Source of the DNA: a bacterium
Lineage (GTDB): Bacteria > Electryoneota > RPQS01
Reading direction: 5' to 3'
Length of the DNA: 64,000 bases
Assembly: GCA_016703065.1 (NCBI GenBank)
Contig: JADJCU010000002.1
Location: forward strand, 186,001 to 250,000
The notes below the pieces were generated by a model that worked only from the letters and a program-made list of their open reading frames with translations, made no database searches and was not told where the DNA came from. A program made the position numbers and the translations under genes. The first letter of the stretch is position 1. The number at the start of each line of letters is the position of its first letter. Below, one piece after another: positions 1-8,142 of this stretch.

Positions 1-20
1 AATTCAAAGAGTGAATTAAG

Positions 21-572
21 TTACGACTTCAGGAGGGCTTGAATCTTCTGTTCGAAGAATTCCTTGGGGCGATAACCGACGACGGTTTCCGCGATCTCGC
101 CGTCCTTGCCAATAATGAAGCAGGTCGGAATCGAGCGCGGGCTGCCGAAAATTTTGGCCGCATCTTCACCGAAAATACCGTTGTGGTAGTTCATCTTGAT
201 TTGATCGGCAAACTCTTTGACTTTGGGCGCACCGTAACGCGCGAAGGCGAGTCCGACGATCTCCACGTCACCCTTGTACTGATCGTACAATTCGATCAGA
301 TGCGGGATGCCCTTCTTGCAGGGGCCGCACCACGTGTCCCAAATGTCAACGATGACGACTTTGCCATAGTATTGCCGCGCGTCCACGGTCTGACCGTCCA
401 CAGTCTGATACGTGAAGTTGAGTTTCTTTGCATCATCGACTTTAACGGCCGCAGCCTTCTCGCTCGACTGACCGCAGCCGATTGAGGCAAACATAAGCGT
501 GGCGAGCACGAGCGTGAGCATGGACTTCATAATGGCTTTCACAGTTGACTTACGATGGACTCTCAAAATCAT
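21..572 (-). CDS. TlpA/ResA-like thioredoxin-fold lipoprotein
   Basis: Periplasmic thiol-disulfide oxidoreductase of the TlpA/ResA/AhpC-TSA type, about 183 aa. The active-site motif WCGPCKK follows the strand VVIVDIWDT, and a cis-Pro loop (SIPTCFIIG) lies near the C-terminus, so the redox centre is complete. The N-terminus is a lipoprotein-like signal with FASIGC before the cysteine. I chose ATG at 572 because GGGAG lies 6-7 nt upstream; ATG at 530, giving a shorter signal peptide, is an alternative. Such proteins usually reduce apocytochrome c or other envelope thiols. The partner is unknown; the only redox relatives in the window are dsbD and thioredoxin near 26-28 kb. Confidence 0.85.
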   Translation of the reverse strand: MILRVHRKSTVKAIMKSMLTLVLATLMFASIGCGQSSEKAAAVKVDDAKKLNFTYQTVDGQTVDARQYYGKVVIVDIWDTWCGPCKKGIPHLIELYDQYKGDVEIVGLAFARYGAPKVKEFADQIKMNYHNGIFGEDAAKIFGSPRSIPTCFIIGKDGEIAETVVGYRPKEFFEQKIQALLKS

Positions 573-744
573 GTCGTCTCCCGAAGGAACAAAGGGTGAA
601 CGAAATCTGTTTGCGATTGGTTCCGGTCCACGAAGATACACAAAAAAACGGGGACTCACAAGCCGTACAAGGCACTTAATCAATGACTTGGTTATCCAGT
701 GCAAATAAGGGGTTAGGACTTGTCCGCAGGAATGGCCGGGGCCA

Positions 745-1329
745 TTAGTGGTGAATCAGGATGCCACAGGCGGAGAAGAAATTGGCAAGCAGCTTTTGGC
801 CCTGCGGAGTGAGGATCGACTCGGGGTGAAATTGTACGCCCTCGACGGGCAGGGTGCGGTGGCGCAGCCCCATGACTTCGCGGTCAGCCGTCCACGCGGA
901 GACTTCGAGTTCCGTTGGTAGGTCGCGTGACTCGACGAGCAGGGAGTGGTAACGCCCGGCATCGAACGGATTTGTCAGGTCGCGGAAGCTGGTTCTACCG
1001 TCATGAAAGACGGGCGTTGCCTTACCGTGAACGATATGGTCTGCCGTGACGATGTGCGCGCCATAGTGGAGCGCAAGCATCTGGAGGCCGAGGCAGATCC
1101 CCAGAACCGGCAGACGGCCGATGGCGCTCGCGACGATATCAGGCATATTCCCGGCATCCTCAGGCCTTCCCGGTCCGGGGGACAGGACGAGGGCGGCTGG
1201 ATTCAGTTTCACCAGATCGGTTGCGGAAATCTCGTCGTTTCGCGCGACAACCGTGCTGACCCCGAAGCTGCCGATGGCCTGTACGAGGTTGTAGGTGAAG
1301 GAATCGTAGTTGTCGAGGACGAGAATCAC
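745..1329 (-). CDS. trpG: Anthranilate/para-aminobenzoate synthase glutamine amidotransferase
   Basis: Class I glutamine amidotransferase, 194 aa, releasing ammonia from glutamine for anthranilate (TrpE) or aminodeoxychorismate (PabB) synthesis. The start region ILVLDNYDSFTYNLVQ is the family N-terminus. The nucleophile is in GICLGLQ, the oxyanion-type motif is GPGRPEDAG, and the His-Glu pair is in VQFHPESILT. GTG at 1329 is chosen because the family begins there; an upstream TTG at 1407 would add an unmatched tail. No trpE or pabB is adjacent, so TrpG cannot be told from PabA and the protein may serve both pathways. Confidence 0.9.
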   Translation of the reverse strand: MILVLDNYDSFTYNLVQAIGSFGVSTVVARNDEISATDLVKLNPAALVLSPGPGRPEDAGNMPDIVASAIGRLPVLGICLGLQMLALHYGAHIVTADHIVHGKATPVFHDGRTSFRDLTNPFDAGRYHSLLVESRDLPTELEVSAWTADREVMGLRHRTLPVEGVQFHPESILTPQGQKLLANFFSACGILIHH

Positions 1330-1594
1330 GTGCGGCGAGGCAACACCGAGTGGATTAGTGCAATGGACGACATGTGCGAAGATAGGCAGGTTGGCCACGA
1401 GAATCAAGGAGTAGGGGATCGAAAGGCCAATGCCTCCGAATCGAAAAGAGGCCGAAATATTCCCTTGGATGCGCGGGGCAAGGTGCGCCTGTTGTTCGGA
1501 TTAATCATTGTTTATAAATAGCTTGCCAAGATGAAGTAACAGGCGGGTCGGTATGGTTTTGCGAGAGAAAAGAGCATCGATACCGCGAAAAGAA

Positions 1595-1623
1595 TTGACT
1601 TCCAGAGCATATCGAAATATATT
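1595..1623 (+). promoter_or_regulatory. Sigma70 promoter of the 1678 gene
   Basis: TTGACT at 1595-1600, a 17-nt spacer and TATATT at 1618-1623. The expected start near 1630 leaves a leader of about 48 nt before ATG 1678, which has a GGAG ribosome site. The match is seen directly; activity is inferred. The rest of the divergent 1330-1677 gap shows no gene. Confidence 0.65.
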
Positions 1624-1677
1624 AGATATACTGCAACCGATACAACTTGCAATCATGAAAGGACACGGAGCAGTTCC

Positions 1678-3330
1678 ATGAAATCGATTAAAGCTATGTT
1701 TTTGTTTGCGATGCTGTTTGCTTTTGGGCTCAGCACCGCAGAGGCAGCAGTCGGCTGGGCAGGCCAGATTTGGCCGACGAGCGGACAGACGCGCGTTCCC
1801 TATAGCAACATAGGCGTCTACGTACAGGTTTGGAAAGGCGGCTGCACAGAAGCCGCAGGCCCGTGCGCTGATCTCGAAGCGTTCTTGTATTACAAGCGCG
1901 CGAGCGAAGCTATGTACACTGAGGTCCCGATGGCGTTCAATGTGCAGATCGGCAGTAACGATGAGTGGTGGGCCGACATTCCGTCGTCCGCGCTCAACGG
2001 TGGCGAAGACGAGTATTTCTATGTTCGTTTCCACGATCTGACTGACGACACGTGGTATGACGGCGCGACAGATCAGAATGGCATTGCTCCGCCGTTGACG
2101 CTTCACATTCTGCCTGGCATATCGCAGGACGTGGCGGTCACGTTTCGAGTTGACATGAACTGTGTCAATCCTCTGGGTTACGCGGGCGGTGTCTATTTCA
2201 CGGGCGACTTCTTTGGCTGGGGCCAGTGCAATCCGTTTGGCTTGATGGCTGACGGCGACAACGACGGGATCTGGGAAGGCACGTATGTATTCCCGGCAGG
2301 TTCGAACACGGCCCTGCAGTATAAGTTCCAGCGCAATGACGGCACGACGTGCCACTGGGAGTGCGGCGGCAACCGTGAAGCGACGATCAACGACGATTCC
2401 CCGACTCAGGTACTTGATCTGCAGGTTTACTGCTGCGAGACTTGGGGACCGAGCGAGATTTCCGAAGCCGGTTCGTATTGCGTGAGCCTTTGTTGCTGCA
2501 CGCAGGAGCTGTGGATTCGTCTGGTGTCGCAGTACAATCCTCCGATTTTCAGCAACTTTGATTGGACGAATGGCTGCGTCGCATGCGGCAATCCGGATTG
2601 TTTGGCCGGCAGCGGCGACATCATTTGGGATATCCGTCAAGGCGGCGACATGAATTGGTATCTCGTACTTTGTTTGGCCCCGAACGCGGGTCGCGAGATT
2701 CCGCCGGGTGAGCCCTCGTATGCCGGATGCTTCTGTATTACGATCGATGAAATCCTGCCGGTTGAGATGTCTTCATTTGATGCGATTGGCATGGACCACG
2801 CGGTTCGTGTTGATTGGGCAACGGCGACGGAGCAGAATACGAGCCACTTTGTGCTCGAACGTTCGACTTCGCAGGCAAACTGGAGCACGCTGGCTCAGGT
2901 TCCGGCTGCTGGGGAGAGCTCTTCCGAGCGTCGTTACAGCTTCACGGATGAGAACGTAACGGTCGGCACGCTTTACAGCTATCGTCTGACGACGGTTGAT
3001 CTGGACGGCAGCGTATCGGTGCACAGCGAAATCGCGAGCGCGACGCCGACGAACGGCGCGACGGTGAGCGAGTATGCGCTGTCGCAGAACTACCCGAATC
3101 CGTTTAACCCGGAAACGAACATCAGCTACTCGCTGGCGGATGTTTCGGAAGTCAACTTGACGGTGTTCACGGTGACGGGCGAAGAGGTTGCGACGTTGGT
3201 GAACGGCACGCAGAATGCCGGTTCGTATAACGTCAACTTCAATGCATCATCGCTTCCGACGGGCGTGTACTTCTACCGCTTGACGGCCGGATCGTTCACG
3301 GCAACGCACAAGATGCTGCTGCTGAAGTAG
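1678..3330 (+). CDS. Secreted protein with CBM/E-set-like domain and T9SS sorting domain
   Basis: 550 aa with a signal peptide ending near STAEA. The middle (about 155-255) reads like a starch-binding/E-set beta-sandwich: VTFRVDMNC, then GGVYFTGDFFGWG, DNDGIWEGTYVFPAG and YKFQRNDG. The protein is unusually rich in cysteine, with CC pairs, suggesting disulfides outside the cell. A FlgD/fibronectin-like segment (AVRVDWATATEQNTSHF) leads to the C-terminal sorting domain LSQNYPNPFNPETNISYS and a GVYFYRLTAG... end, the signature of type IX secretion cargo. It is probably a surface or released glycan-binding protein. No catalytic motif is recognised. Confidence 0.8.
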   Translation: MKSIKAMFLFAMLFAFGLSTAEAAVGWAGQIWPTSGQTRVPYSNIGVYVQVWKGGCTEAAGPCADLEAFLYYKRASEAMYTEVPMAFNVQIGSNDEWWADIPSSALNGGEDEYFYVRFHDLTDDTWYDGATDQNGIAPPLTLHILPGISQDVAVTFRVDMNCVNPLGYAGGVYFTGDFFGWGQCNPFGLMADGDNDGIWEGTYVFPAGSNTALQYKFQRNDGTTCHWECGGNREATINDDSPTQVLDLQVYCCETWGPSEISEAGSYCVSLCCCTQELWIRLVSQYNPPIFSNFDWTNGCVACGNPDCLAGSGDIIWDIRQGGDMNWYLVLCLAPNAGREIPPGEPSYAGCFCITIDEILPVEMSSFDAIGMDHAVRVDWATATEQNTSHFVLERSTSQANWSTLAQVPAAGESSSERRYSFTDENVTVGTLYSYRLTTVDLDGSVSVHSEIASATPTNGATVSEYALSQNYPNPFNPETNISYSLADVSEVNLTVFTVTGEEVATLVNGTQNAGSYNVNFNASSLPTGVYFYRLTAGSFTATHKMLLLK

Positions 3331-3400
3331 TCCAGCCAGCGTGGACGTTGGACCCGATTGCCGCCGGCGCGATGCGCTCGGCGAAGATTGGACTGAAAAT

Positions 3401-3434
3401 ACAAGCGGGCCGCTCGAACGAGCGGCCCGCTTGT
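3401..3434. terminator. Bidirectional hairpin terminator
   Basis: A perfect 16-bp inverted repeat (arms 3401-3416 and 3419-3434) sits between two convergent genes, with short T-rich tracts on each side. The position and symmetry suggest it serves both strands. Confidence 0.75.
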
Positions 3435-3455
3435 GTTGTTAAAACTGAGTGCGCG

Positions 3456-4076
3456 TTACCTAAGCACCAGCGTCAGCGCTCCGTTTTTCAGGACGCGATA
3501 GAGTGTCAAAGCGACTTCGCGATTGCATTGGACCTCGTAGCCAGAAGAACCGCTGAAGCTCTGGAGCCAAAGGCCGAGCTTTTCCCGCCACGGGACTTCG
3601 ATCTCGACGGGCTGATTTTCAGGCAGGGAATGCACCATAAGAGTGGGGCCATCGAGCCATTTGACCTCGAACATGACGGGGATTTCGCGCTGCAAGAGCG
3701 AGGGATCCATGTCCATGGCGTTGCTTACGATTTCGAGGAGCGAATCAGGGAAGCGGGGCTCATACTTCAAGAGCCGCAGACCGGAGAGACCGAAGACGAG
3801 CGCCGTATCCGGCTGGAAATCGAGCGCAAGTTGATTGACGTCGAGCGGTTTCGTGCCGGAGTCCTCGTGCATGGTCCATACGACTCCGCTGCCAATCCGG
3901 ATTTCGAGTTCCTGATGTGCGGCGTCCAGAACCACGTAGGGTTTATTTGACTTAATCAGCTCATTCTGCGTCGCGAGAAAGCGCCATTCGCGGTACAGTG
4001 AGTCCGACTGGGCAAACGAGGCGGAGCACGTCAGCGATAGCGCGAGAACGGTCCACAGAGCGCGCTTAGAACACAT
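3456..4076 (-). CDS. Secreted hypothetical protein in the L,D-transpeptidase cluster
   Basis: 206 aa with a clear signal peptide (cleavage near SASFAQ). I do not recognise the mature domain. It looks like a mixed alpha/beta soluble periplasmic protein with a tryptophan-rich start (YREWRFLATQ) and no catalytic motif. Its ATG overlaps the end of the upstream L,D-transpeptidase gene by 11 bp, so the two are very likely co-translated. That suggests an accessory role in peptidoglycan remodelling, which is inference from context only. Confidence 0.6.
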   Translation of the reverse strand: MCSKRALWTVLALSLTCSASFAQSDSLYREWRFLATQNELIKSNKPYVVLDAAHQELEIRIGSGVVWTMHEDSGTKPLDVNQLALDFQPDTALVFGLSGLRLLKYEPRFPDSLLEIVSNAMDMDPSLLQREIPVMFEVKWLDGPTLMVHSLPENQPVEIEVPWREKLGLWLQSFSGSSGYEVQCNREVALTLYRVLKNGALTLVLR

Positions 4077-4707
4077 ACACGCCGGTTCCTATTGGCACGG
4101 TTTCATATAGGTATTTCAGGTCGTCGGAGCCGAGTCTAACGCAGCCATGACTGACGGACATTCCGAGCAGGCGCTCGTAGAGCGTGCCGTGAATGAAATA
4201 GCCGTCACCGAAGCCCATCGCGAAATCGCCCATGACATTGGGATCAAGGCGATCCGAGTTGCTTTTGGGAACATCTTCGCCTTCTTCGATGAACGCCCAA
4301 TCGGGTTTGCGCCACCACGGTTCGACAATCTTGTTTTTGATTGCAAAGACGCCGGACGGCGTATGGAAGACCCACTTCTTGCCGGTCTTGGGATCGGTGA
4401 GTTCGCCCCCGGAGCCGGTTGAGCAGACCGCTTTGAAGAAGACGGAATCGGCGGTGCGCAGATAGGCCGTATTCGTGTGTGAATCAATCACAATGTACTT
4501 GTTCCTGGGCAGCGTCTTCTCAAGGTCTTTGCGCAGCCGCTTCACTTCCTTGGCGATAGTCTTCCCGTCCGGGATAACGGCGAGCGCAGAGTCGAGTTGA
4601 TCGAGCGCCACAGGTCTGGGCAATCCGGGGGGCGTTTTGGCGAGCGCAAAAGCGACCGCAACACCGACTGCAAGCAGCAGAATCAGGATGACGATTACTC
4701 GCTTCAT
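4066..4707 (-). CDS. L,D-transpeptidase (YkuD/ErfK family)
   Basis: 213 aa with an N-terminal signal anchor (VIVILILLLAVGVAVAFAL). The YkuD domain has the canonical motif YFIHGTLY...SVSHGCVRL, with His and the nucleophilic Cys both present. Family enzymes form 3-3 peptidoglycan cross-links or attach proteins to meso-diaminopimelate in the periplasm. It overlaps the preceding L,D-transpeptidase gene by 4 bp and the following gene by 11 bp, so this is a tight operon. Which of the two reactions it performs cannot be read from sequence. Confidence 0.92.
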   Translation of the reverse strand: MKRVIVILILLLAVGVAVAFALAKTPPGLPRPVALDQLDSALAVIPDGKTIAKEVKRLRKDLEKTLPRNKYIVIDSHTNTAYLRTADSVFFKAVCSTGSGGELTDPKTGKKWVFHTPSGVFAIKNKIVEPWWRKPDWAFIEEGEDVPKSNSDRLDPNVMGDFAMGFGDGYFIHGTLYERLLGMSVSHGCVRLGSDDLKYLYETVPIGTGVYVF

Positions 4708-5777
4708 TGGAAACCCTCGAGCTTTCGAACGATGGTCACGGGAGTACCCACAGTCGCATATCTCATCAGGTCAGACATATCATTGTCGGCGAGCGCGACA
4801 CAGCCGTCAGTCCAGTTCTTGTTCTGACCGCCGTGTCCGTGTATCTCAATAAGTTTGCCAATGCCCGCGCGAGAGGAGATTCGTCCGTTGCGCTTATTGG
4901 CGGCAAACCGCTTCTTGTCGTCATCATTGGGGTAGTTCAGCAAGAGCGCCTTGTAGTAACGGCTGGCGTGGTTGATCTTGCTGACCTTGTAGCGGCCTTC
5001 GGGGGTCGCGCCGTCGCCCGCGAACATCTTCTGGTAGGCGGCGTTGAATCCCAGGTCACATTTGTAGGTCTTGAGCTTCTTGCCGCCGTCAAACAGATGA
5101 ATGCGGTTCTCTTCTTTGTCAACTATCAGGGCGACACTCCCGTTCCGTCTGCTTTCGGCGAGAGTATTGGCAACCCATGATTTTGCGGCTTTTATGCGTT
5201 CGAGCTCATCGGCATCGTGATGATTAATAGCGATGCGGAGCCCGGCGAGCTGTTCGCGACACTCTTGGCCAGCGGCAAGTGCGCCGTCGATATCCTCCTG
5301 TTGAAGGAGACTCATGGCTGTGGCCTGACTCATTTGCGCGAGGCTCCAGAGCTTTTCGGCACGATAGAGCGTCAATTTGTCATCCAGAGCCTTGCGCCAC
5401 TGGGTCAAGTCTTCAGTAAGATCATTGAGCTCCGTGTTGGCCTGAGCGAGGGCGGATTCGCGGCGGTTCTTTGCGGAATCTTCGGCCGCTTGAGTCAGTG
5501 TGCGGGCGTACGCAAGTAGAGTATCGGCGGAATTGTAGTTTCGGAAGAGGGACATTTTGCCCTGTTGGAAGGCCATCTCTTCGCGGGCCTTCTGGAGCGC
5601 AACTTCAGCAGATTCCAATTCGTCTTTGGCGTACTTGCGGGGGCCATTGACGCGGGCATTTGACAGCGCAGATTCCGCTCTGACCATATCGGCGAGCGGG
5701 GGGGTGTCACAGCCGTACCACGCGAAGGCCAGGAACAGTGGTACGAGTAAGATAAGACGTCGAATTTTCCGGTGCAA
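4704..5777 (-). CDS. Helical-domain lipoprotein fused to an L,D-transpeptidase
   Basis: 357 aa. The N-terminus is lipoprotein-like (FLAFAWYGC). Residues about 25-190 are an alanine/glutamate-rich coiled coil holding the motif KMSLFRNYNSADTLL, matched in the neighbouring lipoprotein at 5889-6491. The C-terminal YkuD domain (about 205-355) runs from VALIVDKEENRIHLF to IEIHGHGGQ and WTDGCVAL. The nucleophilic Cys is present, but the usual SHGCxR context is replaced by TDGCVA, a variant known in other YkuD branches. The start is TTG at 5777: there is an in-frame stop just upstream and no earlier ATG. It probably acts on peptidoglycan from a membrane tether. Confidence 0.85.
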   Translation of the reverse strand: MHRKIRRLILLVPLFLAFAWYGCDTPPLADMVRAESALSNARVNGPRKYAKDELESAEVALQKAREEMAFQQGKMSLFRNYNSADTLLAYARTLTQAAEDSAKNRRESALAQANTELNDLTEDLTQWRKALDDKLTLYRAEKLWSLAQMSQATAMSLLQQEDIDGALAAGQECREQLAGLRIAINHHDADELERIKAAKSWVANTLAESRRNGSVALIVDKEENRIHLFDGGKKLKTYKCDLGFNAAYQKMFAGDGATPEGRYKVSKINHASRYYKALLLNYPNDDDKKRFAANKRNGRISSRAGIGKLIEIHGHGGQNKNWTDGCVALADNDMSDLMRYATVGTPVTIVRKLEGFQ

Positions 5778-5812
5778 TGTCTTAGGATGCGAAAACGTTA
5801 TAGGTTAGAGCA

Positions 5813-5848
5813 GGCAGGGAGCCGCGCTCTAAAACGCGGCTCCCTGCC
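5813..5848 (-). terminator. Hairpin terminator after the helical lipoprotein gene
   Basis: A 14-bp perfect stem (5813-5826 with 5835-5848) and 8-nt loop lie between the lipoprotein gene and the downstream transpeptidase gene on the same strand. The T-tract is weak, so it may attenuate rather than stop transcription. Confidence 0.6.
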
Positions 5849-5888
5849 CATTGGTTCGATTCGTGCGACCGCGCGAGGCGGTCACAAG

Positions 5889-6491
5889 TTACTTCTTCTT
5901 GCCTTTGGCCATTTCAGAAGCGCGGGTGATTTCGTTCATGATGTTCTGAACGCGCTGCTGAACGGTTTGCATCTTGGTGCGGGCGGAGAGATACTTGGCC
6001 TGATTAAACTCGGCCACTGCGGCGTCATAGGCGGCGCGGGCGGCAGACAGGTCGCTCTTGATCAGTTCGATATCAGCCTTGTTACCCTTGCCGACCGGAG
6101 CCTTCATGAGGGCGGTGTCAGCGGCGGCGAGCGAAGCGGTCAACGTAGCCTGCATGGCGGTCAGCTCGTTTTTGAGGCGCTCTTTCTCAGCAGCGGCAGC
6201 CGTTGCAGCCTGATTGGCCATTTCGGTGGCCTTGACGAGCTGGGCCTTTGCGGCGTCGTAGTTGCGGAACAGGGCGAACTTTCCATCCTGCTCTTTGACC
6301 GCTGCGAGACCTGCATTCAGGGTGTCACGAGCGGCGGTGAACGCCTGACCAGCATACTGCTCGGCTTCAGCGGTACGGGCAGAGGTGAGTGCGGCATTGG
6401 CGGCATCCGCTTCCATCTTGGGCGGTTCCGCGCAACCCGCCAAGAACAGCAGCGGGGCAACCCAGAGAGCTACGAACAAAGTCTTCTTCAT
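5889..6491 (-). CDS. Alpha-helical lipoprotein with C-terminal lysines (Lpp-like candidate)
   Basis: 200 aa. The signal ends in a textbook lipobox, FLAGC. The mature protein is almost wholly helical and alanine-rich (ANAALTSARTAEAEQ, repeated AA/EA heptads), with KFALFRNYDAAKAQL shared with the transpeptidase fusion just downstream. It ends in MAKGKKK at the stop codon. It resembles DUF4398-type lipoproteins, though that name is tentative. A lipid-anchored coiled coil ending in Lys beside two YkuD enzymes recalls Braun lipoprotein, which such enzymes link to peptidoglycan through its terminal lysine; that role is inferred. ATG 6491 has an AAGGA site. Confidence 0.8.
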   Translation of the reverse strand: MKKTLFVALWVAPLLFLAGCAEPPKMEADAANAALTSARTAEAEQYAGQAFTAARDTLNAGLAAVKEQDGKFALFRNYDAAKAQLVKATEMANQAATAAAAEKERLKNELTAMQATLTASLAAADTALMKAPVGKGNKADIELIKSDLSAARAAYDAAVAEFNQAKYLSARTKMQTVQQRVQNIMNEITRASEMAKGKKK

Positions 6492-6613
6492 GGTGTCCTT
6501 CCTAAACCCGGATTGGAGTGGATTGACACGGAGTCGTTGCGGCCGGGTAACCTTGGCGGCCCGTGGGCAGGCAGCGAACCGCCCGCCAACTTCAAGTAAA
6601 TGGAAAGTAATAT

Positions 6614-7249
6614 CTAAGAGTGCAATCCGGCGTCAGCCGGGAAAGGCAGCAGGTGATTTTCGAGCATCAAAGTGGCCTCACGGGCGATATCCGCCTGTTT
6701 GTCCGCAGGCAGCATCGACGCGCGTTGCCGGATCAGGAGCGAGGCGATACCGTGCACAGCGCCCCATAGACCAAGCGCGGCGGCGTCAGTTGACGTGTTC
6801 ATCATGTGCCCCTTGGCTTGGCATTCGGCAACCGTTTTGACGAGCATCCGGTAGGCGCGTCGGCCATAGCGCCACTCCGCGGTCTTGATGATTTTCGGCA
6901 GCGGAGTAAAGAGCATGAACATAAGATCATAATATTCAGGCTCTTGCAAAGCAAATTCGAGGTATCCTTCGAGTAGACCACGAAGCCTTGCTACGGGATC
7001 AGCGATCTTTGCCTGGTGCTTTTGGCGGGTGAAAAGATCGCGAAAACCCTCGTTATGCAAAGCGAACAAGATAGCATCTTTATCCTGAAAATACAAGTAT
7101 ATAGTTGCCGGACTATACTCGATTTTTTCAGCTATCTTGCGAATCGAGACGTTCTGGAAACCGTCTTCCGCAAAAAGCGCTTTTGCGGATTCCAGAATTC
7201 TGGAGCGCATCTCGGCTTTTTCCCGCAGTTTACGGTCAACGATCGCCAC
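6614..7249 (-). CDS. TetR/AcrR family transcriptional regulator
   Basis: 211 aa. The N-terminal helix-turn-helix is clear: ILESAKALFAEDGF, then VSIRKIAEKIEYSPATIYLYF. The variable ligand domain follows (about 70-200). GTG at 7249 is chosen because AGAGGG lies 6-8 nt upstream; a TTG at 7267 is the alternative. It has its own consensus promoter at 7286-7314. The helical lipoprotein gene lies 122 bp downstream on the same strand and a hypothetical membrane protein is divergent, so both are candidate targets. The ligand is unknown. Confidence 0.92.
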   Translation of the reverse strand: MAIVDRKLREKAEMRSRILESAKALFAEDGFQNVSIRKIAEKIEYSPATIYLYFQDKDAILFALHNEGFRDLFTRQKHQAKIADPVARLRGLLEGYLEFALQEPEYYDLMFMLFTPLPKIIKTAEWRYGRRAYRMLVKTVAECQAKGHMMNTSTDAAALGLWGAVHGIASLLIRQRASMLPADKQADIAREATLMLENHLLPFPADAGLHS

Positions 7250-7285
7250 GCAAGTCCCTCTGAACAACGTTTACTAATAGAACAG

Positions 7286-7314
7286 AGTATACTAAATTAC
7301 AGAGACGGTGTCAA
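7286..7314 (-). promoter_or_regulatory. Consensus sigma70 promoter of the TetR gene with palindrome at -10
   Basis: Read on the minus strand: TTGACA (7309-7314), 17-nt spacer, TATACT (7286-7291). The leader to GTG 7249 is about 30 nt. The -10 lies in the palindrome AGTATACT, a plausible but unproven autorepression operator. Confidence 0.7.
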
Positions 7315-7398
7315 GTGGGATTGTGGATAACTCTGGACGCTGGAAATAAAGATTTACTTTATTATCTTGTAGTTACATACATCATCCAATGGCCTTCT

Positions 7399-8112
7399 GT
7401 GCGAGTGTCACATAAAGACTGTTTCACGCCTCCCGATTCATCATTTATCGCCATTTTGTCGCATAGCTGGCGTTGGCCCCTGCTCATAGCGGTTGGTTTG
7501 ACTGGTTTGGTCCTGTGGGGCGGGCAGCGGTCCGAGGGAGCTGCCGTTGGGCGGCTGCCGGTGTTTGCAGCGTCGTCTCAAATTGGCGAGATCGAACTCC
7601 GGCATCTTTCACCGGACGGTCAATTGCGGCTTGGGTTCAAGGGAGCAGGTGTGGATGCCGTATCTCAGCACCGACTTGAGTGGTGGCAGCTCGCTGAACG
7701 CGAAGACCGACCGGGTTATCCCCGGATTGATCCGCAGAGCGGAGGTTCAGGGCTTCCGGGCGCGAAAGGGGAGGACGAAGATCCGGCATACTACTCACCA
7801 GCGGATTTCGCGACTCCGGAATTGGCGGCACGCATCTTCGCGGAGGGAGGCTTGTATCTGCTGGACAGGCCGACGCACGACAGCGGTTTTCGGCTCGAGT
7901 CGTGGTTAGTGCAGCGTATTGGGCCGAAGCACGTGAAGCGATTGGTTGGAGTGCGCTGGGGAATCACGGTTCGGGACGGCGCACTCGTCGCGCTGCACCA
8001 TCCTGAACCAGTGGCGCAGCGGTCGCGCTTTGACTGGGAAGAGTCGCTTAGAATCAGCGGGTTTGGTATCGGGTGGGACATTGAGGATGAACGCGGCGGG
8101 ATTCTGCCGTAA
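7399..8112 (+). CDS. Hypothetical membrane-anchored protein
   Basis: About 237 aa from GTG 7399. A single hydrophobic segment (WPLLIAVGLTGLVLWGG) is followed by a soluble domain with many acidic and tryptophan residues (LEWWQLAER, GFGIGWDIEDE). No family is recognised. The start is uncertain: GTG 7315, GTG 7405 and TTG 7456 are in frame and none has a good ribosome site. GTG 7315 would overlap the tetR -35, so it is unlikely. It is divergent from the TetR gene and may be controlled by it. Confidence 0.5.
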   Translation: MRVSHKDCFTPPDSSFIAILSHSWRWPLLIAVGLTGLVLWGGQRSEGAAVGRLPVFAASSQIGEIELRHLSPDGQLRLGFKGAGVDAVSQHRLEWWQLAEREDRPGYPRIDPQSGGSGLPGAKGEDEDPAYYSPADFATPELAARIFAEGGLYLLDRPTHDSGFRLESWLVQRIGPKHVKRLVGVRWGITVRDGALVALHHPEPVAQRSRFDWEESLRISGFGIGWDIEDERGGILP

Positions 8113-8142
8113 ACGATCTGCATCTACCAAGAGGAACCCATT

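Noticed and set aside
1501..2640. Long open minus-strand frame
   Set aside because: Antisense shadow of the T9SS cargo gene; arginine/alanine-rich with no motif.
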